Below, piece by piece: positions 12,201 to 26,731 of a stretch of 64,000 nt of DNA. The number at the start of each line of letters is the position of its first letter. The stretch's first letter is position 1. Below the pieces are notes generated by a model, which was not told where the DNA came from, searched no databases, and saw nothing but the letters and a program-made list of their open reading frames with translations. Made by a program: the position numbers and the translations under genes. Source of the DNA: Capsaspora owczarzaki ATCC 30864 (Eukaryota > Opisthokonta > Filasterea); the NCBI RefSeq assembly GCF_000151315.2, contig NW_011887293.1:360123-424122 (forward strand), read 5' to 3'.

Positions 12201-12319
12201 AGGTCGGCGCGCGAGAAGGCGAGCGAGAGTTGCGCGTTGTCCGTCACCGTTCCAACCCGCTCGTAGAACCCGACGTTCGATTTGAACAGGGTGACGCGCT
12301 TGATTGGCAGAGAGGTCAT
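9293..12319 (-). CDS. DUF4139-type protein with an internal ubiquitin domain
   Basis: Six exons read downward: 12319-11729, 11560-11036, 10948-10789, 10611-10463, 10361-9870, 9784-9293; 2409 nt, 802 aa. The N-terminus (ITLFK-like [18 protein letters not shown] and SLTVLDLG) and the later [29 protein letters not shown] and [18 protein letters not shown] segments match the DUF4139 family of beta-rich proteins known in bacteria and eukaryotes, whose function is not established. Between the LSLVSG strand and the STGLPL strand sits a full ubiquitin fold (residues about 298-372), followed by a Ser-rich acidic linker. The last 165 residues are helical and charged. No signal peptide or membrane span is seen, so a cytosolic place is inferred. 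A 91-bp tandem duplication overlaps exon 4. The gene diverges from MCM7 across 569 bp. Confidence 0.85.
10551..10732. repeat. 91-bp tandem duplication over an exon/intron boundary
   Basis: Copies 10551-10641 and 10642-10732 differ at one position in 91. Each contains the 3' splice site and the first 60 nt or so of exon 4 of the DUF4139/ubiquitin gene plus the end of the preceding intron. The copy at 10551-10641 is continuous with the rest of exon 4. The other keeps its acceptor near 10702 and is followed by AAGC/GTTTGTGAG, a possible donor. Confidence 0.92.
11036..11260 (-). other. Ubiquitin module inside the DUF4139 protein
   Basis: This stretch encodes 75 residues starting [16 protein letters not shown] and ending HLVLRLRG. 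Aligned by eye to human ubiquitin, 61 of 76 positions agree, counting the next residue (Asp in place of Gly76). Leu8, Ile44, His68 and Val70 of the hydrophobic patch are kept, as are Lys6, 11, 27, 29, 33 and 48. Lys63 is Ser, and the initiator Met is Tyr. The module ends exactly at an exon boundary and the frame continues, so it cannot be cut out as free ubiquitin by the usual Gly-Gly processing. Confidence 0.92.
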
Positions 12320-12888
12320 TGTTCTGCGAGTAGGAGTTTGTGTTGAGTTTGTGTGTGTATTGATTTGTAGGTTGAATAAGACTGAACAGACGGCTTTTTT
12401 AAGGCGAAAACGACAAACAAAGGATGACGAACACAACAATGACAAGATTCAAGGTTGAAAATAGGTTGACATGGATCAGCAAGTTGTTGTCTGTGTTTGG
12501 GGCCCACACACAGACACACAGATTAAGCTGACAGTGACACTGACAGAGAGAGTGAGAGAGAGAAAGTACAGCTTGAGGCAGAGGAGGGAAACGTCAGACA
12601 AAGTCGGACATGAAGTGGACTCCAAGGCGGATGGTGCATCAACTGCATCAGCACGTTGTGAATGTGATTAAAATGTGCAGATTTCCAATAGCGACGTGGG
12701 TACTAGGAGGAGGGGGGTGTTTTGGGAAATGGAGCGAGCTAACAAGCAACCGGGATTGTTCTGCAAAGCTCAGCCCAAGAACTGCACAATAGTCCTTGAA
12801 CAAACAAAAAAATGCATGATCACCTTGCGATTCTTTTTGTGTTTGTGTTTGTGTTTGTGCAAAGGACTCGTACACTCTCTATTTTCGA
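12320..12888. other. Divergent promoter region
   Basis: 569 bp between the starts of the DUF4139/ubiquitin gene (minus) and MCM7 (plus). It includes GTTTGTGTTTGTG repeats at about 12837-12860. No coding exon or recognisable motif was found. Confidence 0.45.
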
Positions 12889-16317
<3,429 letters not shown>

Positions 16318-16656
16318 AACAAAAAACGCTCGGCATGGTGCGTTTCGCCTCTCGTCCTTGTACAAAACAAAAAGCTGTTCTTTCGACCTGTGGGCCTTCA
16401 TTCTGTTGACTCTTCCCTTGTCCTTTGTTTCCCCCCCCCCCCTCTTGATGATGATGATGATGACTGTCTTCGATTAACGTTGTGTTCTTAATACCAATTT
16501 TTTTTCCATTCGTTTTTTTTTTCCCACCGTCGTGTGTTTCCCTTCCCTCCACTCGCCTTCTCTGAGGTGATCATTTGCTAATGAGTGTCCATTTAAGTGA
16601 TTGATGTGATCTTTGACAGCTCACTCTTCCAATTTCCCATACAAGCAGGTTTGGAC
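16318..16656. other. Short intergenic spacer
   Basis: 339 bp between the MCM7 stop and the glycogenin start. It has a C run near 16431-16442, (GAT)n at about 16447-16462 and T runs near 16499 and 16517. It should contain the MCM7 3' UTR and the glycogenin promoter. No gene seen. Confidence 0.45.
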
Positions 16657-19245
16657 ATGTCAGGTAAGTCCGAATCGCACCTCTCTCAATGCCCCGTCAC
16701 GAATCCGACCAATCGATCGATGCAGCGGTTTTTTGTGCTTTCCCGATTGCTCTTGAACCACTGCTCTTCTCAGCGGACTGAGATGAGGTTCCTGTTCACA
16801 GTGTTGGTGAATGTCCGAAGTGTGATCACGGAACACGGCTTGTTCCCAAAAAAAAAAAAAAAAAAAAAAAAAGCGAGGTAACATTTTGTATTGGACTTTG
16901 ACACGCTGCGTTTTTCAAGGGACGAAGCGAGCGAGGTCGCTGCGTTGATCGCTGGTTGGTGAATTTAGATTTGACGAGGTGATGGACTGAGGTGGGTCGT
17001 GTCGGGACCTCCCAGACCGGAGACCAACTGGAATCAAAAACATCCAAAAATCGAAAAAAATCGAAAAAAAAAAATCCAACCTTTGGGATTCGTTCGCACC
17101 TCGTGCGGCGGATTTCTGAAACGGCGCGAGGGTTTACGTCCCAATCCAGCGACATGGAAGAGCCGCTGCCTTTTGCAGGCTTGAACTCGGTGGCAGAGTC
17201 GGCGGCCAAGTGGCAAAGTGAAGCAGCGAAGCAAGGCGATGAGGAATTGGGATTGCTCCAAGAACGCACCCACCCGACCACAGCGAGGAGCGATTGATGA
17301 AGGGCGATGAATCACGATTCAACATGGCAATGTCAAGAAAAAGCAGCCTGGAAATCGAGAGAGCGACAGAGAGCGACAGAGAGAGAGACAGGAGGTGGGG
17401 AGGTCTCACAGTCATTCACAGTGGTAATGCATCCATCTCCCTCCAATCAAATCCGGCACTGTGGAGCACGACCCACCCCTGACCACCAGTGACCCAGTGA
17501 CCCAGTGATGACCCAAACCAACCAATAATCCAAGAGTGATCTGACTTTTTGTGTGCATTTTTGAATGTGGGATGGAGCAGAAGCGTTCGTCACACTGGTC
17601 ACCAACGACGGGTACGCGCTGGGCGCACTGGTGCTCGCCAAGTCATTGCGCGATGTCAACACGACACGCAAGATTGCAGTGCTCATCACAAACGAAGTGT
17701 CCGAGCCCACCCGGTGAGTTCGGTTATTTGGCGTGCAAGAGTGCACACAAAAGGATCCGAGAACCTGACTGTGACAATCTCGTAGCAACCGCCTGCGCGA
17801 GGCATTCGACGTCGTGTCGCTGGTGAACGAACTCAACACACACGATGCTGCCAATCTCGCGCTGCTGGGGCGTCCTGAGCTTGGTGTCACGCTGACCAAG
17901 ATCTACGCATGGAAGCTCACCCAATTTACCAAGTGCGTCTTCCTGGATGCCGACACGCTCGTTGTGCAGAATGTTGATGAGGTAGGACTCTACTGGCTGG
18001 CTGTTGTCTGTTCTTCAACCACAGGCAACTCACCTTTGCCGATCGGTGCGTGTAGCTCTTTGATCGCCCTGAAATCGCAGCAGCACCCGACGTGGGCTGG
18101 CCCGATTGCTTCAACTCGGGTGTCTTTGTCTTTGTCCCGTCTGCTGCTACGTTCGAGAAGCTTGCTGAACACGCCGTGAGCACTGGCTCATTCGATGGTA
18201 CGAAGAGCTGTTCTGTTGACACTTCTTTGGGGGTGGGATGGAAGGTTTGAGTTGGGACGGTGTTTTTTGAACCGAGTTTTTCACTTCTTTGTTTGTTTGT
18301 TTGTTTGTTTTTTCCAACTCCTTGCAGGCGGTGACCAAGGTCTGCTCAACACCTTCTTTGATTACTGGCCTACTGCCGGTCCCGAGCATCGCCTTTCCTT
18401 CCTCTACAACATGAATGCCAACCAAAGCTACAGCTACAAGCCGGCGTTCCAGAAGTATGGTCACTTGGTGAAGATTATCCACTTTATTGGCCAGTTCAAG
18501 GTAGGTCAGAATAGTTTGTTTGATGTTCTATGCAGCGTCTATGAGTCTGACTGTCGTATGTGTAATATTGTGATCTTCGACGTGTACAGCCGTGGCATTG
18601 GGCTCGCACCTCCAGCGGACGCGTTTATGCTCAAACGCAAGAGGCCCCCACTCACTCCGAGTTCCACGTGCAGCAATGGTGGAACGTTTTCGACCGTCAT
18701 TACTCGACTTCGGTATGCTGAGCTTCTTTCAAAGGAGGGGGGTTTTGTGTTTGCGTTCTTCCGACTCACCACCCCCTATCGACTTTGTTTAGGCTCCTCC
18801 GGTCAGCCTCGCCGCTCTTCCGATCGGCTTTAGTGGCAACGTGATGCGTATCCAGCATGGAGAGGCTCTCCCGCCCCGCACTGCGCCCTCTGGCCCGCAG
18901 TATCTTGCGGATTATGGACGCTCTGGCAGCTCGCCTGCTCCCGCAAAGCAGTATGACTTTTCCAACATCCTCCATCGGCTGGATGTCCTGATTCCAGACA
19001 AGTTCCATGCCACCGGTGAGGCTGGAAAGGCGCCGCAGTCGCCCGTCTACTCGAGCCAAGCGACCGAGCAGCTCCAAGAAATCTCTGCCACGGCATCCAA
19101 ACTTCACAGCCAGATTGCTGAACTCGAGAGCGGCATCCAAGCCGGCCGCTATGCAAACCCTTCCCTGGCCAGCGCCGTCCATCAAGAAGTTAACACTGCT
19201 GTCAACGAACTGGCCGAGAAGCTCCGCTCGAGCTCAACAAAGTAA
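16657..19245 (+). CDS. Glycogenin-like glucosyltransferase (GT8 family)
   Basis: Seven exons: 16657-16663, 17581-17713, 17786-17981, 18056-18197, 18328-18500, 18590-18712, 18793-19245; 1227 nt, 408 aa. Exon 1 carries only ATGTCAG; the 917-bp first intron then joins to AAGCG to give [20 protein letters not shown], the standard glycogenin start. The metal-binding DxD is in [12 protein letters not shown] near 101-103. GGDQGLLN, and HFIGQFKPW across the exon 5/6 join, are further GT8 signatures. Glycogenin glucosylates its own tyrosine to prime glycogen; the acceptor Tyr was not identified here. A second WW motif (QQWWNVFDR) and a Ser/Pro/Ala-rich tail with a short coiled coil follow, and may contact glycogen synthase. 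Confidence 0.92.
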
Positions 19246-19522
19246 ACGAGCAGGGTATCGGATTTGGTTTTCCAGTGTTTGTCGTCTGTTGTCCGTTGAA
19301 GGGGTTTTTCTCTCCTGTTGCATTTTGCTTTTCGTTCTTGTTTCTCATTGATGATGGCCTTCGAGCTTGAATCCTCACCAAAGTGTGATCTCATCCATTA
19401 CAACATTTCAAACAAATTCCCTTTCCCCCATCCATTTATTCCTGCTCATCATCCTAACTCCATAATGCTCCAAAACGCACATCCTGCCATGCCCGAACGC
19501 AGTCCAACAAACCCCCAATGCA

Positions 19523-20922
19523 ATGAGCCAGCAAGGACTGCTCCCAAATCCGCCGCGAACGGGACTGCTCGGCCCGGGGCCAGATTCGACCACAGCGTCG
19601 CCCGCACACCAGAGTCATATCAGCTCGCCCGCTCTCCACAGTCTCCAGAGCAGCCCTGGGGGCAGCGGCGGGCTGCTCGGTACTCTGCCTTCCCCTTTGC
19701 TGCTCGGATCGCGACCGGGACTGCTCCAGCCAGGCCAGCCGGCGTCGCTCATGGGAGCCGCTCCTCCGATGCAGATGCCAATGCCAGTGCCAGTGCAGGC
19801 CACCGGGTCTGCGTATGGATCCAGCGGCAGCTTGGCCGAGCAGTTCAATCTGCCGGCGCCCGGATCGCTCGCGTCGCAAGTCCGCCTGCCAACATGGCAC
19901 GAATACTCTGGGCTCTCACCAGCGCCGCCAGGCCAGAGCCACCATCACGGCAACCGTGGTGGTTCATCGCAGGGGGCGAGGACGGGATCTGGGCTCAACC
20001 GACCGCCGCATCGCTCCAGGTAGGTACTTTTGCTGCTCTGATGCAAAACGCAGACATTAGAGCAGCATAAAGCATCATTGATACGATGGTCAATGCGTTT
20101 GGACAAAGCACGTTGGACGACGAGTAGTTGACGGAGTGCTCATGATTGATTTTTTTCTGAATCTTTGTTTGTGCAGTCCCTCTGGCGACAAGGCCAACGC
20201 TCGCGTAGCTCCATACAAAACCCCAACCGGCAATACACCCGCTCCAAAGGCTCCCGCAAAATCCTCGGACAATGGTGCTCCGCAGCAGCCTGCGTATGAG
20301 ACAGACGCCCACAAACTCGAGCAGCGACAACGGCAGATAAATCTCGGCAAGCAAAAGCCAGAGTACGCCCGATATATCGAAGCAGTGCCAAAGTGAGTAT
20401 GCCCTGTGGGTGGCGTTAGCATTGTAGCTGGCACCGCCGTGGCAGTCGTGGGGTTTTTTTGGGTTGAAACCTTTGTGGACTCGAGCTGAATCGAAGATTC
20501 ACAACCAACATTACACTGGTGAAATCGTGTCCTCTCAGGGATCAACGGATACGAGGTGTACACCCAACCACGCCAGACAAGTTTATGACGGCAAGCAAGC
20601 GACAATTTGACGGGCTCATCAAGGTCTGGCGAAGACAGCTCCATCGCTGGGATGAGCCTGCCAGCGCCACCGGAGCCAGCCAGCCAGCCGAGGATGGAGC
20701 AGACTCTGCCGAAGACAACCAAAATGGCAACGAGCTGGAAGAGCTTGATGAGTATGAAGCAATCGCAGCCATGGACGACGACATGTAAGTTGTTTTTGCA
20801 GCATTCCGATTTGTTTGTTTCGTTCCAGGTTTACTGCAATACTGACCCTTGATTGTTTTGATTTCGAAATCGATTGCGAACGGCTCGGTTTTTGCAGCTC
20901 TACCTACTTTGAGGACATGTAG
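19523..20922 (+). CDS. SLBP: Histone RNA hairpin-binding protein (SLBP)
   Basis: Four exons: 19523-20019, 20177-20392, 20539-20784, 20898-20922; 984 nt, 327 aa. The first 200 residues are low-complexity (Gly, Pro, Ser, Gln). The RNA-binding domain spans about 213-275: RQRQINLGKQKPEYARY, then HPTTPDKF, then IKVWRRQLHRWD. This matches the SLBP domain that holds the stem-loop at the 3' end of replication-dependent histone mRNAs; the TPNK motif of animals is TPDK here (near 248). An acidic tail follows, ending STYFEDM. Its presence implies that at least some core histone mRNAs in this organism end in a stem-loop. The start at 19523 is the first ATG in frame with exon 2. Confidence 0.95.
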
Positions 20923-21200
20923 AATCAATCGGCTTTCCTGACTGAAATATTAGCAGAACCAAAAAAAAAAAAATCGATTCGATTGTTGATAATGTAGAAT
21001 ATAGTCAGATCCGCAACGACACTTTCTCTAGGCTCAGAAGGCGCATCCACTGTTCAGCACCTCAGTTCGCAAAATCCAGTCAGTTGAAAGCGCAATCACG
21101 ACCCTTCTGCCCAGTGCGTTTTGCAAACATCCCTTCAGCCAGCAAAAAGAAAACGGCTTCATTAACGCACGACAATCACAACGACAACTAAAAAGTCACA

Positions 21201-22582
21201 TCACAAGAAAAAGTCATCTTGCTCAGGCTCCGGCTTGGACTTGGCGGCAGGTTTGCTGACATTGGGTCGCTTGGCAGACCGACTGGCTGCCGTGCTCGTC
21301 GCACCCGATGATGGTTTGATATTTTCGGGTTTGCGCCCGCTACGCTTTTGGGGAGCCTTGTCCTCTTCGGATTCGCTGTCCGAAGCGTCCTCTTCCTCAT
21401 CTTCGCCCTCCTCCTGATCATCGCTGTCATCCTCTGCATCGTCGTCCTCAGCAGAGGCGGCGCGAGCAGCATTCTGTGCGTTGGCTGCCTGCTCGCGGGC
21501 CGACACGAGGCGATCCGAGAGCAAGCGATGCTGCTTGGCGACTTCTTCCAGAGCGCGCAGGGTTTGTTCGTCGGTTTCGCCGAGAGCCTTCGACGGCTCG
21601 TACCCGTCTGCTTGCTTCAGAGCACCTTCGGTCACAAACCGGTTGATTAGCCGGTGGATGGCTTCACGAGCCTGCTTTGCGCGAGCGTCAGGCTCGGTCT
21701 TTGGGAAGAGAGAAAGATACTTGGCGCTCTTTGGAAAGTATGTGACGTAGTTGACATCGGCCATCCACTTGGCAAGCTGTGACAGATCCGGCTGGTCCTT
21801 CTTGCGTGCAGTTTCCATCAATCGGAGCAACTTTCGGCGCTCTAGCAGGGGTCAAGATTGCAGTAAGCGTTGAGCAACAGCGTTGAGCCAGCACATCCAC
21901 CATATCCAAGCCTCTGGCGCTCAATTGAACAATCAAAGTATCGTCGCAGTCTATCGTCCTCATGTTCTACTGAGCCACCAAAGAGGACCCTACCAAAGAA
22001 TCGGATTGCATGGTACTTGTTCACCGCAGTGCGTTCCAGCGTGACGACCGCCTTGTCGCTCGTCGAGGTCTGACGCTCGAGCTCAAGTGCAGCCAACTGG
22101 CGCTCGTGTGCCTGGCGAACCGTTGCAGGCAGGTTTGGCTGTGTTCACCAACATTGCAATGAGTTGAGTGAGTGACTGAGTGACTGAGTGAGTGAGATTG
22201 GAGAATTGAATCTTGACCAGTGTTCGCTTTTTCCACCAAAGGCCGAGCACTCCAATTGGGGCGCGGGGTTTGGTCGCCGACTCCAGTCTCAGCAATGCAG
22301 AAGCACTGCGACTGCTGTGGGCTTGAGTGGGGAGCCCAACGCGCATCCCAGTCTCCAAGTCCCAGTCTCCAAGTCCCATGTGCCTCGCACGCGGTGAATG
22401 AATGCTCGTCACCGCTGCCTTACCCGAGCGAGCAGTCGGCGGATGTCGCGCAGCTGCTGGCCAAGACCCTTGTGCTTCTTGCTACCCTTGGCAGCGGCGT
22501 CGCTGGCAGCGGTGGTGGCGGGCTTCTGTGGAGCGGTCGCGGCGCGGGGCTTCTTGGACTTGCCCTTGTCTTGCTGGACCAT
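21201..22582 (-). CDS. EFG1: rRNA-processing protein EFG1
   Basis: Three exons read downward: 22582-22424, 22138-21994, 21841-21201; 945 nt, 314 aa. The basic N-terminus (KSKKPRAA) leads to GLGQQLRDIRRLLAR, typical of EFG1 family proteins, then a coiled region with NKYHAIRFFERRKLLRLM and WMADVNYVTYFPKSAKYLSL, which are the diagnostic EFG1 blocks. The rest is a Glu/Asp-rich acidic stretch followed by a basic Lys/Pro tail ending EQDDFFL. In yeast EFG1 is a nucleolar 90S pre-ribosome factor for early 18S rRNA cleavage. Nucleolar location is inferred from the family and from the charged tails. Confidence 0.92.
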
Positions 22583-22804
22583 GATTGAAAGGAGAAAAAA
22601 TACAAAAGAAGAGTGGATGCAGATGTAATAACAGTGATAAACAACAATAGAGAATGGATGGAGTGGTGAAAGTCGACGACAAGTGCGAACTGGATGCGAA
22701 TCGACAAAAGGATTGGATCACGGTGCACATTCGACAAACACAGGTGACCGCATAGACCCGTGTAGACAACGCCTTGAAGCGGACAGAACAGAAGCCGGCA
22801 TCGT

Positions 22805-25800
22805 TTAGGAGAGTGGGGCTGCGGCAGCAGGTGGGCTCGTTGAAGCGACTTCAGAAGGCGGAGCAGCCACGGCTCCAGTAGTGCCGCTGAGAGTGCTGCT
22901 GGTGCTAGCAACCACACCAGAAGAGGCAGAGCTCGATCCGAAAGAAAACACGGGCGCGGCTTTTGGTGGTGGGTGGAGGAAGAGTCGCACTTGGTTGATG
23001 TCGGGAACGGCGGCAATTTGCCGATCTTCCTCCGAATAGTCGTCGCCTTGAACAGTGGCATACAGCTGCTTGTAGCTCTCCTCGATATTGTTCTTGATGG
23101 GTCGGAACAAAATGTACTCTGTCTCTGCGTTGCCGAGATAGAGCGACAGGCTGCGTTGCGTCGATTCCAGCTGAGCTTTGAGCAACATGTACGTTTCGTT
23201 CACGATTTGCTTGATTTTTTCTGTGCAGTAGGTAGGTAGCATTGAGTGGGTTTGCGCTCCGCTTTCCCGCTTTCCGCTTTCGACAAGACAGACAGTCCAA
23301 AACTTTCTAAATTTTTGCTGCTTACCAGGATATGCAAAAGGCTGTCGTCGAAGAGAGAGTGCTGCGGTGCTCGGGCCAGCATCTGTTTTAACCTTCAAAA
23401 ACGCGGCAGACTTGAAAAAAAAAAGTCCAAAAAATGAAAAGGAAGCCAAAACAGCAGCCGGCAGAACAAAGTCAGCTCAGAGCCTTTCTCAACCAAAACA
23501 TCTCTGCCTCTGCGCCATTGGTTTGCGCTGTAGTACAAACCTTGGTCAAAAACGTGGTCAACGGCGCAATGATGGACTTGGTCACATCCAGCACAAACCG
23601 CTCGCAGACTTGCTTGAGCTCCACATCCAACTCCTGCCCATCCAAACATTTGCGTGTTAGAAACCAAAGCACAGGACGCCACAAGCTACGGTAAATCTCT
23701 CTACCTTTTTAGAGTCAACAAAGCTCTCCTGAGACATTCGCGGGGCCTCATTCAACAAAAAGTTGAGAACCGCATTGTTGCGGTTGAGAGAAAACAGCGT
23801 CCCGCCTCGTGACAGCAAACTGAATGCCGCATCTAATCGAAACGCGCCATACCAAGAAGACGTTAGACTGGTACCATGCGTGTGATGAAAAAGGCGAAAC
23901 TCTCGCATACCTTTGAGCTTCCGCAAATCCAGCGACTTTTCCAGCACCGCAAACTCGACATCAAACGGGGACAGCTGCTCTCGCAGCACAAGCAGATGCT
24001 TGATGAGAAAGAGCTCGCCATCCAAAGGACCCTTCTTTGCAGCGATCGCGTTCGAAGCGGCAACCAGCGACTGAATGCACACGCTCACAGTGTGCTGCGA
24101 AATGCCCTCAAAGATGCGTTTCTACACAATCCAGCCAGATGGAAATCAGAAATCAGAATCCAAGCACGACCCCGGAGCCAAGCAAGCAGATTCAACAAAA
24201 GAGAAAAAGCAAAAAAAAACCGCGTACATCGATACAGCGGTAAAGCCGAGATAGCAAAACCAACGAACGTTGAAGAGTCGGGAACCAGAGTGTAAACTGG
24301 TTTGATGGATGCCGTGGAGTCGCGGCAGTGGCAGGGGTTGACTGGCCCGAAGCCAACTCGGTTGGGCTTTGGGCGGGAAGGGGCTGTGGCGACACTGCGT
24401 TCAGGAACTTTTCAGGGTAGGCCAAATCGTCCGCGGTTGGCTGCCAAAGTTGAATGTCAGACCGCACATAGGCCTGCACACGAAACACGAGGCGCTGCTG
24501 CAAATCCTCCAAAATCTGCAGCGCCACGGCTTCGAACGCAAGCGCTGGAACAGTCGGGTCGGCCAGAATTTCAGCAGACACAATCTCGCAGAGCTCCATC
24601 AGTTGCTCCACATTGTTTTGCTGGATGATACTAGGACGAATGGCGTCGTACAGGATGCCAGACAGTTGATCCTGCAACGATCTAAACAAAGTGGACAAGT
24701 ATTGGGACCGGAAACTCTCGTCAGCAGAAAAAACAAAAAAAAAAGCGCGACAACGTGACGTTTCCATGGAAGATCTACTTACTCGAGACCAGGGGTCTCG
24801 ATAGAAAAGAAGTGGTGATAGAGCTTGATTTCGTTTTGGCAGATCCGAATCAAGTAGGCACTGGCGTGACGCAACTATGTGGACAACACAACGAACACAC
24901 GACGGTAAGCGAAAACCAAACCCTCTTTGCATCATGAGGACGCAACCATCATTGTGGATCATGCTCTTACCAGCTGAGCCATATCAGATCCACTCTCGGC
25001 TTGCATCCTCGAAATGGCCTCGTGCACCGTGTGATCAAGGAGCGCGTGACGCTGGCCAAAGTAGCAATTCAAGCAGTCCTGCAAGAGCGATTGGTAGGGC
25101 GAACCATCTTCCTTGCACCGCGACTCAATCTCGACTGCCAGAGCCTTAATGCGCGGCGCGTATGTGCGGAACTTGGTGTAATGAAGGGCGAACAGCGCTT
25201 CCGTGGAAGACGAGTTGGCTGTGCCTGCGGCGCCGGAAACAGAACCAGCATTCACGCCACTCGCGGCTTGTGCTTGGTTTAACGTCGAAGCGGTAGAGCG
25301 AGCGTTCAGCTAGTCGTCCCACCACAATCAGATTCCCAATGACAGCAACATGTAAAATCACACAAACATCCACCACACAAACAAACAAAAAAAAAAAAAA
25401 AGCCCAAGCAGAAGACCAATTTCTAACTCACCTCCTTCTTAATTTCACATTGCTGTGTCGCGGTTTTGAGAGCTGAAACAATGTGCAGCTTGATGAGCGT
25501 GAGCGCTCGACTTTGGTTTTGGCGGAAACGAGTCAGGTACACCTCGGCGTCCTTAAAGTGGCGGTGCTGCGAAATGAAGGCAATGCACTCGTCGATGCGA
25601 GTCAGCGTCGGAATGAACCGGTCGCTGTTGACAGTGACAACGGGATCGTTGAGGAAGCGGCTGCATGCTTCGACCTCGCTAAAGTACGCGAGCTTTGTGC
25701 CAATGTTCTCGAGCACGCGAACCAGATGATTTTGGTCGCGCAGCAATAGCTGACAAGCATCATGCAGCGCCGTTGTCTTGGTCGAGACGGATGTGTACTG

Positions 25801-26165
25801 CTCGTGCATCCCATTCAACGCGTCAAGCGCCGAGTCGATATTCGCCAAAATCTCGTCGCAACGCGCACGGTGCCTGCTGAGCAGGTCGATGTACGATCTG
25901 ACAGGTCATACCATGAAACGTGAGAAACAAAATTTGGTGCAAAACTACCTGTCCGAGATGATTCTGAGATTCTGAGCAGTGTGGGGGAGTGCGTTCGCTT
26001 ACCTGTATGACTCTTCCTGCTCGCCTTCCATGCGCATCTCAACGCTGGCAAACCAACCAAAGAACTGCTGCGCAGTCTCGATGGGACCGTCTGGGGCGGA
26101 CGAGTTTGCTGCTGCCAGCGCGGCAGAGTGCTCACTGGACGCGAGTGCAAGCGATGCTCCTCCTC

Positions 26166-26244
<79 letters not shown>

Positions 26245-26520
26245 AGAGCCGACAGATGACCCTGACGAAGCAGCTGGAGTGGCCGGAGTCGCTGAAGCGA
26301 GCGGCAGCTGCGGCATTGGAACCCAGCCAGCGACCATCGACAGATCAAGCACGGCGTCCTTCTGGCGCTCAGACAGCGGCGCGAGCTCGTCCCATTGCGA
26401 CAGTGCCTGGCGAACGGCAGCAGACGACGCAGCGGCAGGCACAGCACCAGCAGCAGCCGTCGAGGCCGACGATGTGGAACTCGCTGCAGCTGCTGCATGT
26501 CCGGTTGCAGGCGAGACCAT
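22805..26520 (-). CDS. COG3: Conserved oligomeric Golgi complex subunit 3
   Basis: Ten exons read downward: 26520-26003, 25897-25432, 25309-24971, 24874-24783, 24681-24228, 24121-23911, 23832-23705, 23633-23541, 23392-23326, 23220-22805; 2784 nt, 927 aa. Core COG3/Sec34 blocks are present: YFSEVEACSRFLNDPVV, ALTLIKLHIVSAL, WFPTLQRSLVLLSRLYRCID, LFLIKHLLVLREQLSPFDVE, LVLNFLL-type NNAVLNFLLNEAPR and SLSLYLGNAETEYILFRPI. The protein is part of the COG tethering complex that returns vesicles within the Golgi. A 25-residue Ala run near the N-terminus and a Ser/Ala/Pro-rich tail are additions not typical of the family. The ninth exon is weakly conserved; its frame was chosen because it alone joins the flanking phases. 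Confidence 0.95.
26169..26243. repeat. (CTG/CAG)n repeat coding poly-Ala in COG3
   Basis: Twenty-five trinucleotide units without interruption. On the coding (minus) strand, in the COG3 frame, they read GCA and give 25 alanines near residue 95-120. Such runs vary readily in length. Confidence 0.95.
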
Positions 26521-26731
26521 TGTGCGTTTCCGTCTGAGAAGAGCAGAGTTAAATAGATATGTGTATTAAAAAAAGCGTAACAAAAAGGACTGAATTTGGA
26601 GTGATTTTTCGAAAGATGGGGTCGAATTGTATGGAAAACTATTGAATCTCGCTGCTTGGATTGTAATTCGTCACCTCAACAGACAAACAAGCAATCTACC
26701 ACGCAATCGCAGAGCAGCGTTTTGGAGGGAT

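Noticed and set aside
23200-23382. Alternative frame for COG3 exon 9 starting MLARAPQHS
   Set aside because: Using the AG before it breaks the phase with the next exon; the acceptor at 23392 keeps the conserved C-terminus.
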